64,000 nt of DNA from Sphaerospermopsis torques-reginae ITEP-024 (GCF_019598945.1 NZ_CP080598.1:3844001-3908000), one strand, 5' to 3'; positions 45,014 through 54,417 are shown, counted from the stretch's first letter. Notes: generated by a model not told the origin, from the letters alone. Numbers and translations are program-made.

Positions 45014-45952
45014 ATGTCTTTTAAAATAGATGGCGGATTATTCAAATATGATTTTGTAGATCATCACGCAGTTTTGTGTATTCCAGTTGATGCGAGTGCT
45101 GGGGAAGTACGTAAACGCTATCTCAAAATCGCCCGTCGCTTGCACCCAGATAGTGCTGCTGTGATCAAAAGTCATGAAAAAGAGATAGCCACTGAATTAT
45201 TATCTAAACTGGTTAATCCTGCTTATGAAAAACTGTCATTAGAACGCAATAGAGCCGAATATACTTTAATTTTGTCGCAAATTGGCAAGCGTCTGGCACA
45301 AGAACCAGTAGAGGTGGTACTGACTACAGAGGCAGCCAAGCAATTAGCGATCGCTCCCAATATTGAACTATTGTATAAACAGGAATTGGCTAAAATTGCC
45401 GAAACTCAATTTGTTGATTTGCTGCAAACTCCCCAAATCATTGCCCAAGTTAGCGAATTGAATTTAGTTTACCTGATGCGGCGTGCAGGACGGTTAATGA
45501 CTACGCCCCAATCTATTAAAGCCTCTGGTACTTCTAGCACTCCACGCCCACCCCTACCACCTCCTCCTACACCAAAAACAGATGCGGTGGTAGAACAGTA
45601 TCTGCGACGCGCTCAAACTTTTATTGAAAATAATCAGTTTGTCCAAGCAAAATTAGAAATACAAGATGCTTTGAAGCTTGCTCCTAAAAATAGTCACTGT
45701 CATAGCTGGATGGCAATGATATATTTACGGCAAAATCAGCTAAAAATGGCTAAGATTTACTTTGAAAATGCACTGAAATTAGATCCAAATGAAAAATTAG
45801 CTTTGGAATGGAAGCCTAAACTTGATAAAGTTTTAGGAAATCAATCTGGTACTAATCAGGGAAGGAAACCTGCCAATAATGGAGATACCCAACCCGATAA
45901 GTCTGGAAATGGTGGTTTATTTGGTGGTTTGTTTGGTGGGAAGAAAAAATAA
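45014..45952 (+). CDS. J-domain protein with C-terminal TPR-like repeats
   Basis: From the ATG at 45014 the product is 312 residues; a GTG at 44999 would add 5. The J domain (about 15-80) has the HPD motif in ARRLHPDSAAV. A middle region is Pro-rich (PRPPLPPPPTP), and a C-terminal helical part (about 195-280) has TPR spacing (QAKLEIQDALKLAPKNSHCH). The end is GGLFGGLFGGKKK. A co-chaperone that may bind other proteins via the TPRs. Its stop overlaps the ATG of hisZ by one base (TAATG). Confidence 0.85.
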   Translation: MSFKIDGGLFKYDFVDHHAVLCIPVDASAGEVRKRYLKIARRLHPDSAAVIKSHEKEIATELLSKLVNPAYEKLSLERNRAEYTLILSQIGKRLAQEPVEVVLTTEAAKQLAIAPNIELLYKQELAKIAETQFVDLLQTPQIIAQVSELNLVYLMRRAGRLMTTPQSIKASGTSSTPRPPLPPPPTPKTDAVVEQYLRRAQTFIENNQFVQAKLEIQDALKLAPKNSHCHSWMAMIYLRQNQLKMAKIYFENALKLDPNEKLALEWKPKLDKVLGNQSGTNQGRKPANNGDTQPDKSGNGGLFGGLFGGKKK

Positions 45953-47163
45953 TGGTGTATCAACCAGCAGCGGGAGCTAGGGATTTATTACCCTTGGATG
46001 TGGCGCAAAAACGCTGGATTGAAGATAGATTACAACAGGTTTTTCATCGTTGGGGATATCACAGGATTATCACCTCAACGTTGGAACGGATGGATACGCT
46101 GATGGCAGGTGAAGCAATTCAGCGCCATAAGGTCATACAATTACAAAATGGGCAAGATGAAGAATTGGGTTTGCGTCCAGAACTCACCGCTTCTATAGCT
46201 CGGACTGTGGTTACTCGCATGGCTGAAGCAAGCTATCCCCAACGGTTGTATTACAATGCTAATGTATTTCGCCGTAACTGGGAAAAGCGCCATAACCAGC
46301 AACAGGAGTATTTTCAAGCTGGGGTGGAGTTGCTGGGTGCGGGCGGTTTACTGGCAAATGCAGAAGTGCTTTTGTTGGTAGCCAATTGTTTAGAAGCTTT
46401 AGATTTGCGCGGATGGCATTTAATTTTAGGTGAAGCGGGAATTACTAAATCTCTGCTGGATGCTTTTCCCGCTAATATCAGAAGTGAAGTGAGAAATGCG
46501 ATCGCAAATTTGGATCGTGTGACTCTCGATACTTTACCTCTGAGTGAAGAATTGCTCCAACGCGCTAGAATCATGTTAGATTTACGCGGTAAAAGTGCTG
46601 ATGTGCTGCAAAAAGTCAGCAGTTTAGATTTGGATGCGGACCAACAAGCAGCGGTAAATAACCTGAAATCCCTGGTAGAATTACTAGAATCAGAAGGTAA
46701 ATTTTCTTTGATTTTGGATCTCAGTTTGATTCAAACTATTGACTACTACACAGGAATTGTGTTTGAAGTAGTTAGTGATACTGAAGGTCAGGCTTTAGTT
46801 TTAGGGCGTGGTGGTCGTTATGACCGGCTTTTAGGGCTATATCATCCCCAAGGGCAAAATATTCCTGGGATTGGTTTTGAATTAAGCATTGATGATTTAT
46901 ACCAAATTTTAGCATCGAGTCAGCAATTACCGCAAAGTATACCCGCGAGTAACTGGTTAGTAGTTCGAGAAGATCAAAATGCTGATGCTGCTGCTTTTGC
47001 TTATGCCCAAAAGTTACGAGATTCTGCCCATTTAGTGCGGGTAGAAATGGACTTGGGGGGAAGGGATGCAGAAGAAATTCGCCAATATGCACGCGATCGC
47101 TCTATTGCCCAAATCGCCTGGATTAACTCCGATGGTAGACCCACAATTGAAGCAGTTCGTTAA
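45952..47163 (+). CDS. hisZ: ATP phosphoribosyltransferase regulatory subunit HisZ
   Basis: The 403-residue HisRS-like protein begins with YQPAAGARDLLPLDVAQKRW and has GLRPELTASIARTVV, YYNANVFRRNWEKRHNQQQE and IQTIDYYTGIVFEVVSD, motifs of the class II aminoacyl-tRNA synthetase fold that HisZ retains without charging tRNA. It allosterically controls short-form HisG in histidine synthesis. It lacks the HisRS anticodon domain. Translation is coupled to the J-domain gene. Confidence 0.92.
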   Translation: MVYQPAAGARDLLPLDVAQKRWIEDRLQQVFHRWGYHRIITSTLERMDTLMAGEAIQRHKVIQLQNGQDEELGLRPELTASIARTVVTRMAEASYPQRLYYNANVFRRNWEKRHNQQQEYFQAGVELLGAGGLLANAEVLLLVANCLEALDLRGWHLILGEAGITKSLLDAFPANIRSEVRNAIANLDRVTLDTLPLSEELLQRARIMLDLRGKSADVLQKVSSLDLDADQQAAVNNLKSLVELLESEGKFSLILDLSLIQTIDYYTGIVFEVVSDTEGQALVLGRGGRYDRLLGLYHPQGQNIPGIGFELSIDDLYQILASSQQLPQSIPASNWLVVREDQNADAAAFAYAQKLRDSAHLVRVEMDLGGRDAEEIRQYARDRSIAQIAWINSDGRPTIEAVR

Positions 47164-47350
47164 CAAGTAGCAGTCAGCTATCAGCCGTCAGCTAATGTTA
47201 ATCTTTACCTTTGCGGTTCTTTTCTTGTTATTTGTTGATTAATAAAAGCTGATTACTGAAAGCTAATGACTGAAAGCTAATTACTTGCGGTAATATTACA
47301 AATTGTTAACTTAGAAACTGCTGATTCAATCAAGAGAGGGGAACGAGAAA

Positions 47351-47578
47351 ATGCCACATACAATAGTAACGGAAGTTTGTGAAGGCGTTGCTGACTGCGT
47401 AAATGCTTGTCCTGTAGCTTGCATTCATGAAGGACCTGGTAAAAACGTCAAAGGTACAGATTGGTACTGGATAGACTTTGCTACCTGTATCGACTGTGGT
47501 ATCTGTTTACAAGTTTGCCCAGTAGAAGGGGCAATTTTGCCAGAAGAACGCCCCGACTTGCAAAAAATTGCAGAATAG
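47351..47578 (+). CDS. Bacterial-type ferredoxin, two-cluster ([3Fe-4S]/[4Fe-4S]) type
   Basis: The 75 residues carry EVCEGVADCVNACPVACIHE and TCIDCGICLQVCPVEG, the two Cys groups of a small 7Fe/8Fe ferredoxin. A GGGGAACGAGAAA leader gives a strong ribosome-binding site before the ATG at 47351. It precedes the ABC ATPase by 115 bases of repeat DNA. Confidence 0.92.
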   Translation: MPHTIVTEVCEGVADCVNACPVACIHEGPGKNVKGTDWYWIDFATCIDCGICLQVCPVEGAILPEERPDLQKIAE

Positions 47579-47693
47579 GTGGAGAGGTGACAGGTGACAG
47601 GTGACAGTAAATCATTTTTACTGTTTACTTATTCTCTGTTTCCTATTCCCTATTCCCTGTTCCCTGTTCCCTGTTCCCTGTTCCCTATTTCTT

Positions 47694-48419
47694 ATGACTA
47701 ATAACTATTTATTAGAAGTTGAAAATGTCCATGCTGGATATATTAAAGATGTCGATATATTACAGGGTATTAATTTTCGAGTTGAACGAGGAGAATTAGT
47801 AACTGTAATTGGTCCTAATGGTGCGGGTAAATCTACCTTAGCAAAAACAATTTTTGGACTTTTAACACCCCACACAGGTACTATTACTTTTAAAGGGGAA
47901 AAGATTAATGGTTTAAAATCAGATCAAATTGTGAAAAAGGGAATGTGTTATGTTCCCCAAATAGCTAACGTTTTTCCATCATTAACAATAGAAGAAAACT
48001 TAGAAATGGGGGCTTTTGTACGGAATGTTCCCTTGAAACCATTGAAAGATAAGATATTTGCAATGTTTCCCAGATTGAGCGATCGCCGTCGTCAACGTGC
48101 AGGAACTTTATCAGGTGGAGAAAGACAAATGTTAGCGATGGGTAAAGCTTTGATGTTAGAACCCAGTTTATTATTATTAGATGAACCTTCTGCGGCTTTA
48201 TCTCCGATTTTGGTAACACAGGTATTTGAACAAATCAAACAAATTAATCAAGCTGGTACTGCGATAGTTTTAGTAGAACAAAATGCTAGAAAAGCGTTAG
48301 AAATGGCTGATACAGGATATGTTTTAGAATCAGGACGTGATGCAATGTCTGGACCTGGTAGGGAATTATTAAATGATCCAAAAGTGGGAGAATTATATTT
48401 AGGTGCGGGAGGACATTAA
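47694..48419 (+). CDS. ABC transporter ATP-binding protein, LivF/NatE type
   Basis: From the ATG at 47694 the protein is 241 residues, the family's usual size. The frame is open from 47601, but that stretch is encoded by TTCCCTG tandem repeats. It has Walker A GPNGAGKSTLAK, signature LSGGERQMLAMGKAL, Walker B LLLLDEPSAALSP and the H-loop replaced by VEQN, typical of LivF. It would energise a branched-chain/neutral amino acid importer whose other subunits are not here. Confidence 0.9.
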   Translation: MTNNYLLEVENVHAGYIKDVDILQGINFRVERGELVTVIGPNGAGKSTLAKTIFGLLTPHTGTITFKGEKINGLKSDQIVKKGMCYVPQIANVFPSLTIEENLEMGAFVRNVPLKPLKDKIFAMFPRLSDRRRQRAGTLSGGERQMLAMGKALMLEPSLLLLDEPSAALSPILVTQVFEQIKQINQAGTAIVLVEQNARKALEMADTGYVLESGRDAMSGPGRELLNDPKVGELYLGAGGH

Positions 48420-48891
48420 AAGCGAGGAGTCAGGAGTCAGGAGTCAGGAGTCAGATAATGATCTAGAAATCATTAAAAACCACGCTGAAAAAAGCTATCC
48501 TGATGAATGTTGTGGACTAATTTTAGGTGATATTAATAGTGAATTTAAAACAGTAGTAGAAGTCATTCCTACAGAAAATGTCTGGAATACGGAAAAGGTT
48601 AATTTTCCAGAAACTCAAGAAGAATATAGTAGCAGAAAAAGATATGCGATCGCTCCTTTTTTCATGTTACAAATACAAAAGGAAGCAAGAAACCGTAATT
48701 TAAATATTATTGGTATTTTTCATTCCCATCCTGATTATCCTGCTATTCCTTCAGAGTGGGATAGAATCTATGCTTGGGCAGAATATTCTTATATTATTGT
48801 ATCAGTTACCAAGGGTAAAGCAGGTGAATTAAATAGTTTTTGTTTGGATGATAGTCATCAGTTTCAACAGGAAATAATAGAGATTGTCTGA
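48403..48891 (+). CDS. JAMM/MPN+ metalloprotease (Mov34/PAD-1 family)
   Basis: The 162 residues hold the JAMM site: Glu in PDECCGLILGD (upstream acidic residue), then IIGIFHSHPDYPAIPSEWD with HxH...D. Such enzymes cleave isopeptide or C-terminal peptide bonds, often from ubiquitin-like sulfur carriers. The frame starts at a GTG inside the end of the ABC ATPase gene, and residues about 6-18 (EESGVRSQESD) are encoded by an AGTCAGG repeat, so the true N-terminus may be later. The next gene is a MoeB-type activating enzyme, a meaningful pairing. Confidence 0.85.
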   Translation: MREDIKSEESGVRSQESDNDLEIIKNHAEKSYPDECCGLILGDINSEFKTVVEVIPTENVWNTEKVNFPETQEEYSSRKRYAIAPFFMLQIQKEARNRNLNIIGIFHSHPDYPAIPSEWDRIYAWAEYSYIIVSVTKGKAGELNSFCLDDSHQFQQEIIEIV

Positions 48892-49192
48892 ATCAGGATG
48901 TCCAGGATTTTAGGATGTACAGGATGAAAATAGTGATTTTATAACCCATTATTCAGCAATTTAATTTAGATCAATGACATATCAACACTCTTTTACTCTC
49001 TGCGCCTCTGCGCCTCTGCGTGAGCTAAAATCATTCCTGCCAAAAAGTGCGATCGCCTACGGCGCTGGCGAAGCCAATCGCCCCTTCCCAGCCCCCAACG
49101 TGATATAATTCCCCCAGCCAAAAAAATAGAACCTATAAACTGAACCAACTTTGAGTTAGTATTATTACTCTGAGATTCTGCATTTTCTTACT
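48892..49192. other. Gap with dispersed repeat words before the MoeB gene
   Basis: Contains the CTCTGCGCCTCTGCG word (related words at 29455-29475), a CTACGGCGCTGGCGAAGCC palindrome inside HIP1-like DNA (49048-49080), and the promoter region of the MoeB-like gene. No gene found. Confidence 0.5.
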
Positions 49193-50365
49193 ATGCTAAA
49201 TCCTAATCTGGATGACATCCAGTTAACTAAAGACGACTACGAACGCTACTCCCGTCATTTAATCTTGCCCGAAGTCGGGTTAGAAGGACAAAAACGCCTC
49301 AAAGCTGCCAGTGTATTATGTATAGGTACTGGTGGACTCGGTTCACCATTGCTGTTATACTTAGCAGCCGCAGGTATTGGCCGCATCGGTATTGTTGACT
49401 TTGATGTGGTTGATTTTTCCAACTTGCAACGTCAAGTTATTCACGGTACATCCTGGGTAGGTAAACCGAAAATTGAATCCGCAAAAAACCGCATTCACGA
49501 AATTAACCCCTATTGTCAGGTTGACTTATACGAAACTCGTCTCAGTGCGGAAAACGCTTTAGATATCATTCGTCCTTATGATGTCGTCGTTGATGGAACT
49601 GACAACTTCCCCACACGCTATCTAGTTAACGACGCTTGCGTATTATTAAACAAACCTAACGTTTACGGTTCAATCTTCCGTTTTGAAGGACAAGCAACCG
49701 TCTTTAACTACGAAGGTGGTCCTAACTATCGTGATTTATATCCCGAACCACCACCACCAGGAATGGTTCCTTCCTGTGCAGAAGGTGGTGTGTTAGGAAT
49801 TTTACCGGGAATCATTGGCGTGATCCAAGCGACGGAAACGGTAAAAATTATTATTGGTAAAGGTACTACTCTCAGTGGGCGGTTAATGTTGTACAACGCC
49901 TTAGATATGAAATTCCGAGAGTTGAAATTACGTCCTAACCCCATCCGTCCGGTAATTGAAAAACTGATTGACTACGAAGAATTTTGTGGTATTCCCCAAG
50001 CAAAAGCAGCAGAAGCGAAGCAACAAATGGACATTCAAGAAATGACCGTTACGGAATTAAAAGCATTAATTGATAATGGGACGCAGGATTTTGTCCTGTT
50101 GGATGTACGTAATCCCCACGAGTATGAAATTGCGAAAATTCCTGGTTCTGTGTTGGTACCATTACCAGATATTGAAAATGGTGATGGTGTTACTCAGGTA
50201 AAAGAATTACTTAACGGACACCGTTTAATTGCCCATTGTAAAATGGGTGGACGTTCTGCCAAAGCTCTGGCTATTCTCAAAGAAGCGGGTATAGTGGGAA
50301 CTAACGTTAAAGGTGGAATTAATGCTTGGAGTTTGGAAGTAGATCCTTCTGTGCCACAGTATTAA
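49193..50365 (+). CDS. moeB: MoeB/ThiF-type sulfur-carrier adenylyltransferase with rhodanese domain
   Basis: The 390-residue protein has the E1-like domain (1-265) with VLCIGTGGLGSPLLLYLAAA, DFDVVDFSNLQRQVIHG and the adenylation Arg. The rhodanese domain (about 285-388) has DVRNPHEYEIAKIPGSVLVP and active Cys in IAHCKMGGRSAKAL. It adenylates the C-terminus of a ThiS/MoaD-type carrier and can load sulfur. With the JAMM peptidase next door it may form a carrier-activation and processing pair, similar to cysteine synthesis via CysO in other bacteria. No carrier gene is visible adjacent. Confidence 0.93.
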   Translation: MLNPNLDDIQLTKDDYERYSRHLILPEVGLEGQKRLKAASVLCIGTGGLGSPLLLYLAAAGIGRIGIVDFDVVDFSNLQRQVIHGTSWVGKPKIESAKNRIHEINPYCQVDLYETRLSAENALDIIRPYDVVVDGTDNFPTRYLVNDACVLLNKPNVYGSIFRFEGQATVFNYEGGPNYRDLYPEPPPPGMVPSCAEGGVLGILPGIIGVIQATETVKIIIGKGTTLSGRLMLYNALDMKFRELKLRPNPIRPVIEKLIDYEEFCGIPQAKAAEAKQQMDIQEMTVTELKALIDNGTQDFVLLDVRNPHEYEIAKIPGSVLVPLPDIENGDGVTQVKELLNGHRLIAHCKMGGRSAKALAILKEAGIVGTNVKGGINAWSLEVDPSVPQY

Positions 50366-50590
50366 GTTATAGGGAACAGGGAACAGGGAACAGGGAACAG
50401 GGAACAGAAGGCAAAAGGCAAAAGGTAAGAGGCACAATTAAAGAAATTTAACCGCCTAACTCCTGAAACTCCTCTAACTTCTAACTTCTAACTTCTAACT
50501 ACTGTCACCTGTCACCTGTCACCTGTCACCTGTCACCTAATCAAAAACTTTTTCCCACACCTTACCAATTGCACTTTTTCCGATTAAAAT
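50366..50590. repeat. GGGAACA and TCACCTG arrays in the recA upstream gap
   Basis: GGGAACA units at 50372-50406, GGCAAAA units, CTTCTAA units at 50477-50499 and TCACCTG units at 50505-50538. No gene. Confidence 0.85.
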
Positions 50591-50604
50591 AGTATATCTG
50601 TTCT
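50591..50604 (+). promoter_or_regulatory. Possible LexA (SOS) box upstream of recA
   Basis: AGTATATCTGTTCT lies 50 bases before the recA ATG. It fits the cyanobacterial LexA consensus RGTACNNNDGTWCB at all fixed positions but one (T for C at position 5). Position and target gene support it; one mismatch and the lack of experimental data limit it. Confidence 0.45.
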
Positions 50605-50653
50605 AATCAAGAACCCAACGCAACTTTGTTAAATCCTATATTTAGAGGCTCTA

Positions 50654-51730
50654 ATGGCAACCAACACAGCGGATACTGGCAAGCAAAAAGCACTGAATAT
50701 GGTACTAAACCAGATTGAGCGCAGCTTTGGCAAAGGGGCGATTATGCGTTTGGGTGATGCTACCCGGATGCGTGTAGAAACAATTTCCACAGGGGCGCTA
50801 ACACTGGATTTAGCTTTGGGTGGTGGTTTACCCAAGGGAAGGGTAATTGAGATTTATGGACCGGAAAGTTCTGGTAAAACTACAGTAGCCCTTCATGCGA
50901 TCGCAGAAATACAAAAAAATGGCGGCATAGCTGCTTTCGTAGATGCAGAACACGCATTAGATCCCACCTATGCGGCTGCACTAGGTGTAGATATTGAAAA
51001 TTTACTGGTTTCCCAACCGGATACTGGTGAAGCAGGTTTAGAAATCGTTGATCAGTTAGTACGTTCTGCCGCAGTTGATATAGTTGTCATTGACTCCGTA
51101 GCCGCCCTAGTACCCCGTGCGGAAATCGAAGGTGATATGGGTGATGCTCACGTAGGTTTACAAGCACGATTGATGAGCCAAGCCTTACGGAAAATTACAG
51201 GTAATATTGGTAAATCTGGTTGCACAGTTATATTTATTAACCAATTACGGCAAAAAATCGGTGTCACCTACGGTAGTCCAGAAACCACAACGGGCGGTAA
51301 TGCGTTGAAATTTTATGCTTCCGTGCGTCTAGATATTCGCAGAATTCAAACTTTGAAAAAAGGTTCTGATGAATTTGGTAATAGAGTAAAAGTGAAAGTT
51401 GCCAAAAATAAAGTTGCACCACCCTTTAGAATTGCCGAATTTGACATTATCTTTGGTAAAGGAGTTTCTACCCTTGGTTGTTTAGTGGACTTAGCAGAAG
51501 AAACCGGCATTTTACTGCGTAAAGGTGCGTGGTACAGTTACAACGGTGATAACATTTCCCAAGGTCGAGATAACGCCATTAAATACCTAGAAGAAAAACC
51601 AGATTTTGCAGAAAAAATTAAAGAGCAAGTGCGGGAAAAACTAGATAAAGGTGCGGTTGTTTCTGCTAACTCTGTCTCGAAAACAAATGAAGATGAAGAA
51701 GAAGAGGATATGGAATTAGACGAAGAATAA
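50654..51730 (+). CDS. recA: Recombinase RecA
   Basis: The 358-residue protein has Walker [10 protein letters not shown] (69-77), [13 protein letters not shown], Walker B region [23 protein letters not shown]-binding loop 2 ([20 protein letters not shown]) and an acidic C-terminal tail ([14 protein letters not shown]) of regulatory type. It forms filaments on single-stranded DNA for strand exchange and LexA cleavage. It stands alone, with a possible LexA box before it and a terminator hairpin after it. Confidence 0.97.
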   Translation: MATNTADTGKQKALNMVLNQIERSFGKGAIMRLGDATRMRVETISTGALTLDLALGGGLPKGRVIEIYGPESSGKTTVALHAIAEIQKNGGIAAFVDAEHALDPTYAAALGVDIENLLVSQPDTGEAGLEIVDQLVRSAAVDIVVIDSVAALVPRAEIEGDMGDAHVGLQARLMSQALRKITGNIGKSGCTVIFINQLRQKIGVTYGSPETTTGGNALKFYASVRLDIRRIQTLKKGSDEFGNRVKVKVAKNKVAPPFRIAEFDIIFGKGVSTLGCLVDLAEETGILLRKGAWYSYNGDNISQGRDNAIKYLEEKPDFAEKIKEQVREKLDKGAVVSANSVSKTNEDEEEEDMELDEE

Positions 51731-51820
51731 AACCCTATTTTCTTCTCGTTCTTCTCGTTCCCAGTCTCAGACTGGGAATACTATCAACAATTGACAATTA
51801 ACAATTAACAATTGAAAATT

Positions 51821-51846
51821 ACCTCTCCTCCCTGGAAAGGAGAGGT
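51821..51846. terminator. Terminator-like hairpin between recA and the convergent gene
   Basis: ACCTCTCC pairs with GGAGAGGT and is followed by TTTTA. It is preceded by CAATTAACAATT tandem units. Placed between convergent genes, it may serve both strands. Confidence 0.5.
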
Positions 51847-51932
51847 TTTAAATCTGAAATGAAACAATGGTCAATTATCAATTATCAATTGATAAGACAG
51901 AATATGGGAACGAGAAAACGAGAAAACTCTTG

Positions 51933-52469
51933 CTAAAATTCTACAGTTTCAAATTCAAAAATAGAAATCAGACGATTATCAACATAAACTTCTATTCTGT
52001 GTTTACCCAGAGGATCACCAGGAGCTATTTTCCAGTAATTTTCAATCACACCATTTTTAACTGTTTGCGTCCGCGTTGTGATGGCTGTACTACCATCCGC
52101 AGATAGGGAAAAATTCTCATCTTTCTCCGGTGTAGCCCAAGTTTCTGGGGCTTTTGGTAAACTTAAAACTTCCCGCCATTTGACTTTACCCTGGTAATTT
52201 TGTAGTGTCATTCTCCAACCATAAGCATCACCTTTTTTTAAAGGTACTTTGGTGGTGGGAAAAAAATTAGCTTTACCTTGGGAGTCTACTATTCTCACTC
52301 CAAATTCAGATTTACTAACATTAATCTGTTTACCATTAACTAATTGAGAAACTTCTGGGGGTGCTTCCGCTAAAACTGTATTCCTATTTTGCAAATTTGT
52401 AGCTAAAAAGGCAACCATCAACCACAGAGAAGTTAGCAAAAACCTAAAAAACGAAATTCTCATAAGCAT
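51933..52469 (-). CDS. Uncharacterised exported protein
   Basis: The 178 residues begin with a hydrophobic signal segment (about 1-34, FLLTSLWLMVAFLATNLQ). The mature part is beta-rich and ends in GKHRIEVYVDNRLISIFEFE, an Ig-like closing strand. I do not recognise the family with certainty. Monocistronic and convergent with recA. Confidence 0.65.
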   Translation of the reverse strand: MLMRISFFRFLLTSLWLMVAFLATNLQNRNTVLAEAPPEVSQLVNGKQINVSKSEFGVRIVDSQGKANFFPTTKVPLKKGDAYGWRMTLQNYQGKVKWREVLSLPKAPETWATPEKDENFSLSADGSTAITTRTQTVKNGVIENYWKIAPGDPLGKHRIEVYVDNRLISIFEFETVEF

Positions 52470-52584
52470 TTTTGGCAGATATTATATTAGTCATTAATTC
52501 TATTATTTTTAGCCCTAGTCCGGTTGAAGATGTGAAAATTATGGGACTGTAAATTGTTCGTAAATTGTTCACATTCACAGTTGC

Positions 52585-52690
52585 AGGACTTATGCAAAAT
52601 AGAAAGAAAGTAGGGGTAATTCATGAATTACCCCCAACCAAGAATCAGGTTGTTAGTACAATATTTTTAGTACAATATTGCGTAAGTCCT
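52585..52690. mobile_element. MITE with AGGACTTATGCAAAAT / ATTGCGTAAGTCCT termini
   Basis: Terminal repeats AGGACTTATGCAAAAT and ATATTGCGTAAGTCCT are inverted. Inside are a second palindrome GGGGTAATTCATGAATTACCCC (about 52614-52635) and an AGTACAATATTTTTAGTACAATATT direct repeat. The AGGACTTACGCAAAAT terminus is a known type in cyanobacterial small elements. The rest of 52470-52926 shows no gene. Confidence 0.7.
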
Positions 52691-52926
52691 AACTTGTGTA
52701 AGTTGAATATTCAATCCCTGCAACCTACTGATATACTGTAAGTATATCTACGGTAAGACTTTCTAAGTGGACAGTAGAATCAGCTAAATTATATTAAGTC
52801 AGTTATTCCTCATTTATCACGAAGCGCAAATAGCTTACAATTAGTCATAATCAAGTATCAAGATTAAAGCAAAAGGCAATCTGAGTTGTTATCCTTATTT
52901 TTAATCCATCTACCAAATCTATCTAT

Positions 52927-53244
52927 ATGAATACAATTTTGATCATTGAAGATGAGCCTCAAATACGAGAAAATATCCAGCTAATTCTTGACATCCAGGG
53001 GTTTGCTACCATCACCGCAGAAGATGGATTGCAAGGATTACAAATGGCGGAGCAACATCAACCGGATATGATTATTTACGATTGGATGATGCCCAATTTA
53101 GATGGATATGAACTAATCCAAAGATTGCGTCAAAAGCCAGCTACAGCGGAAATTCCGTTCATTTTTTCACCGCTAAAGGACCTGCGTCAAGGTATGGGGA
53201 TGGGTGCAGACGATTATTTAACTAAGCCATTTGAGTTCCAATAA
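52927..53244 (+). CDS. Response-regulator receiver protein, damaged and short
   Basis: The 105 residues are a receiver domain with EDE (8-10) and phosphoacceptor Asp52 in MIIYDWMMPNLDG. The conserved Thr/Ser-Ala segment is missing: where the downstream paralogue has IFLTARADKSDLRRG, this one reads IFSPLKDLRQG. The DNA TCACCGCTAAAG is a shifted reading of LTAK codons, so paired indels removed about four residues. The protein ends at PFEFQ before the last helix, at a TAA in frame with the next gene. Phosphorylation-driven switching is likely impaired. Confidence 0.75.
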   Translation: MNTILIIEDEPQIRENIQLILDIQGFATITAEDGLQGLQMAEQHQPDMIIYDWMMPNLDGYELIQRLRQKPATAEIPFIFSPLKDLRQGMGMGADDYLTKPFEFQ

Positions 53245-53277
53245 TTATTTATTGACCAATATCAGGGAAACAAAAAA

Positions 53278-54363
53278 ATGAAAAACATTTTAATTATTGA
53301 AGATGAAGTTGAAATCAGAAACAATATCCAAGAAATTTTAGAACTCTCAGATTTTGATACACTAATTGCAGAAAATGGCTTACAGGGTGTGCAATTGGCT
53401 AAAGATAAACATCCTGATTTGATTATTTGTGATTTGATGATGCCCGAGTTAGATGGCTATAGTGTCTTAACTCAACTTCGTCAGGATTTTTCTACTGCAA
53501 CCATTCCTTTAATTTTCTTAACTGCTAGAGCGGATAAATCAGATTTACGTCGAGGGATGGAACTTGGTGCAGATGATTACCTAACTAAGCCTTTTCATCC
53601 AGATGAATTACTACAAGCAATTAATACTCGATTGGATAAACAAGCAATAGTAGATGAACGAACTCAAAAAAAATTAAATGATTTAAGCATTTCTATCAGT
53701 CATTCACTTCCCCATGAAATCAATACTCCTCTGAATCATATTTTAGGATTATCAAATTTATTGATGCTTGAGGAAAGCCTTTCCCATGAAAATCTGGAAA
53801 TTTTAGGATCCATTCATCAAGCTGCTCTGAGGTTACATAGACTAACTATTAACTTCCTGATGTATGCAGACTTGGAATTAATAGCATCTGATCCAGAAAA
53901 AGTGGAACGGCTTCGTAATAATGGAGTCAAAAGTTTTGTCAAATCAACTATGGAAAATGTAGCTTTACAAATTGCTGAAAAAGCACATAGAACAGCAGAT
54001 TTGAGTATAGAAATATCTGATGCAATAGTCAAAGTTTCTCCTGTCAGACTCAGTAAAATTGCTGAGGAAATAATTGATAATGCTTTGAAATTTTCTCTAC
54101 CTAATACACCAGTAAAAATTATCGGGTATAGCAGTAATAATTCCTATCATTTATATGTGATTGACCACGGAAGAGGAATGACCAAAGAGCAAATTTCTAG
54201 AGTTGGGGCTTATGTCCAGTTTGAACGGAAAATGTATGAACAACAAGGTTCTGGACTGGGATTATCAATTGCTAAGAGGTTAGTGGAACTGCATGGAGGA
54301 AAGTTTTTAATTGAGAGTATACCAGGAGCAGAAACTATTATTAAAATTATGCTTCCCCAGTGA
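53278..54363 (+). CDS. Receiver-histidine kinase hybrid protein
   Basis: The 361-residue protein has an N-terminal receiver domain (1-120) with Asp52 in CDLMMPELDG, conserved Thr in FLTARAD and Lys in LTKPF. It continues with a dimerisation helix containing His146 in SLPHEINTPLNHILG and a HATPase domain with IIDNALKFS (N box), IDHGRGMT (G1) and GSGLGLSIAKR (G2). The receiver probably controls the attached kinase. It starts 33 bases after, and in the same frame as, the preceding receiver gene, from which it looks duplicated. No output regulator is adjacent. Confidence 0.9.
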   Translation: MKNILIIEDEVEIRNNIQEILELSDFDTLIAENGLQGVQLAKDKHPDLIICDLMMPELDGYSVLTQLRQDFSTATIPLIFLTARADKSDLRRGMELGADDYLTKPFHPDELLQAINTRLDKQAIVDERTQKKLNDLSISISHSLPHEINTPLNHILGLSNLLMLEESLSHENLEILGSIHQAALRLHRLTINFLMYADLELIASDPEKVERLRNNGVKSFVKSTMENVALQIAEKAHRTADLSIEISDAIVKVSPVRLSKIAEEIIDNALKFSLPNTPVKIIGYSSNNSYHLYVIDHGRGMTKEQISRVGAYVQFERKMYEQQGSGLGLSIAKRLVELHGGKFLIESIPGAETIIKIMLPQ

Positions 54364-54417
54364 TAATACCATTATCAATTGATAATTGATAATTGATAAT
54401 TGATAATTGACAATTAA

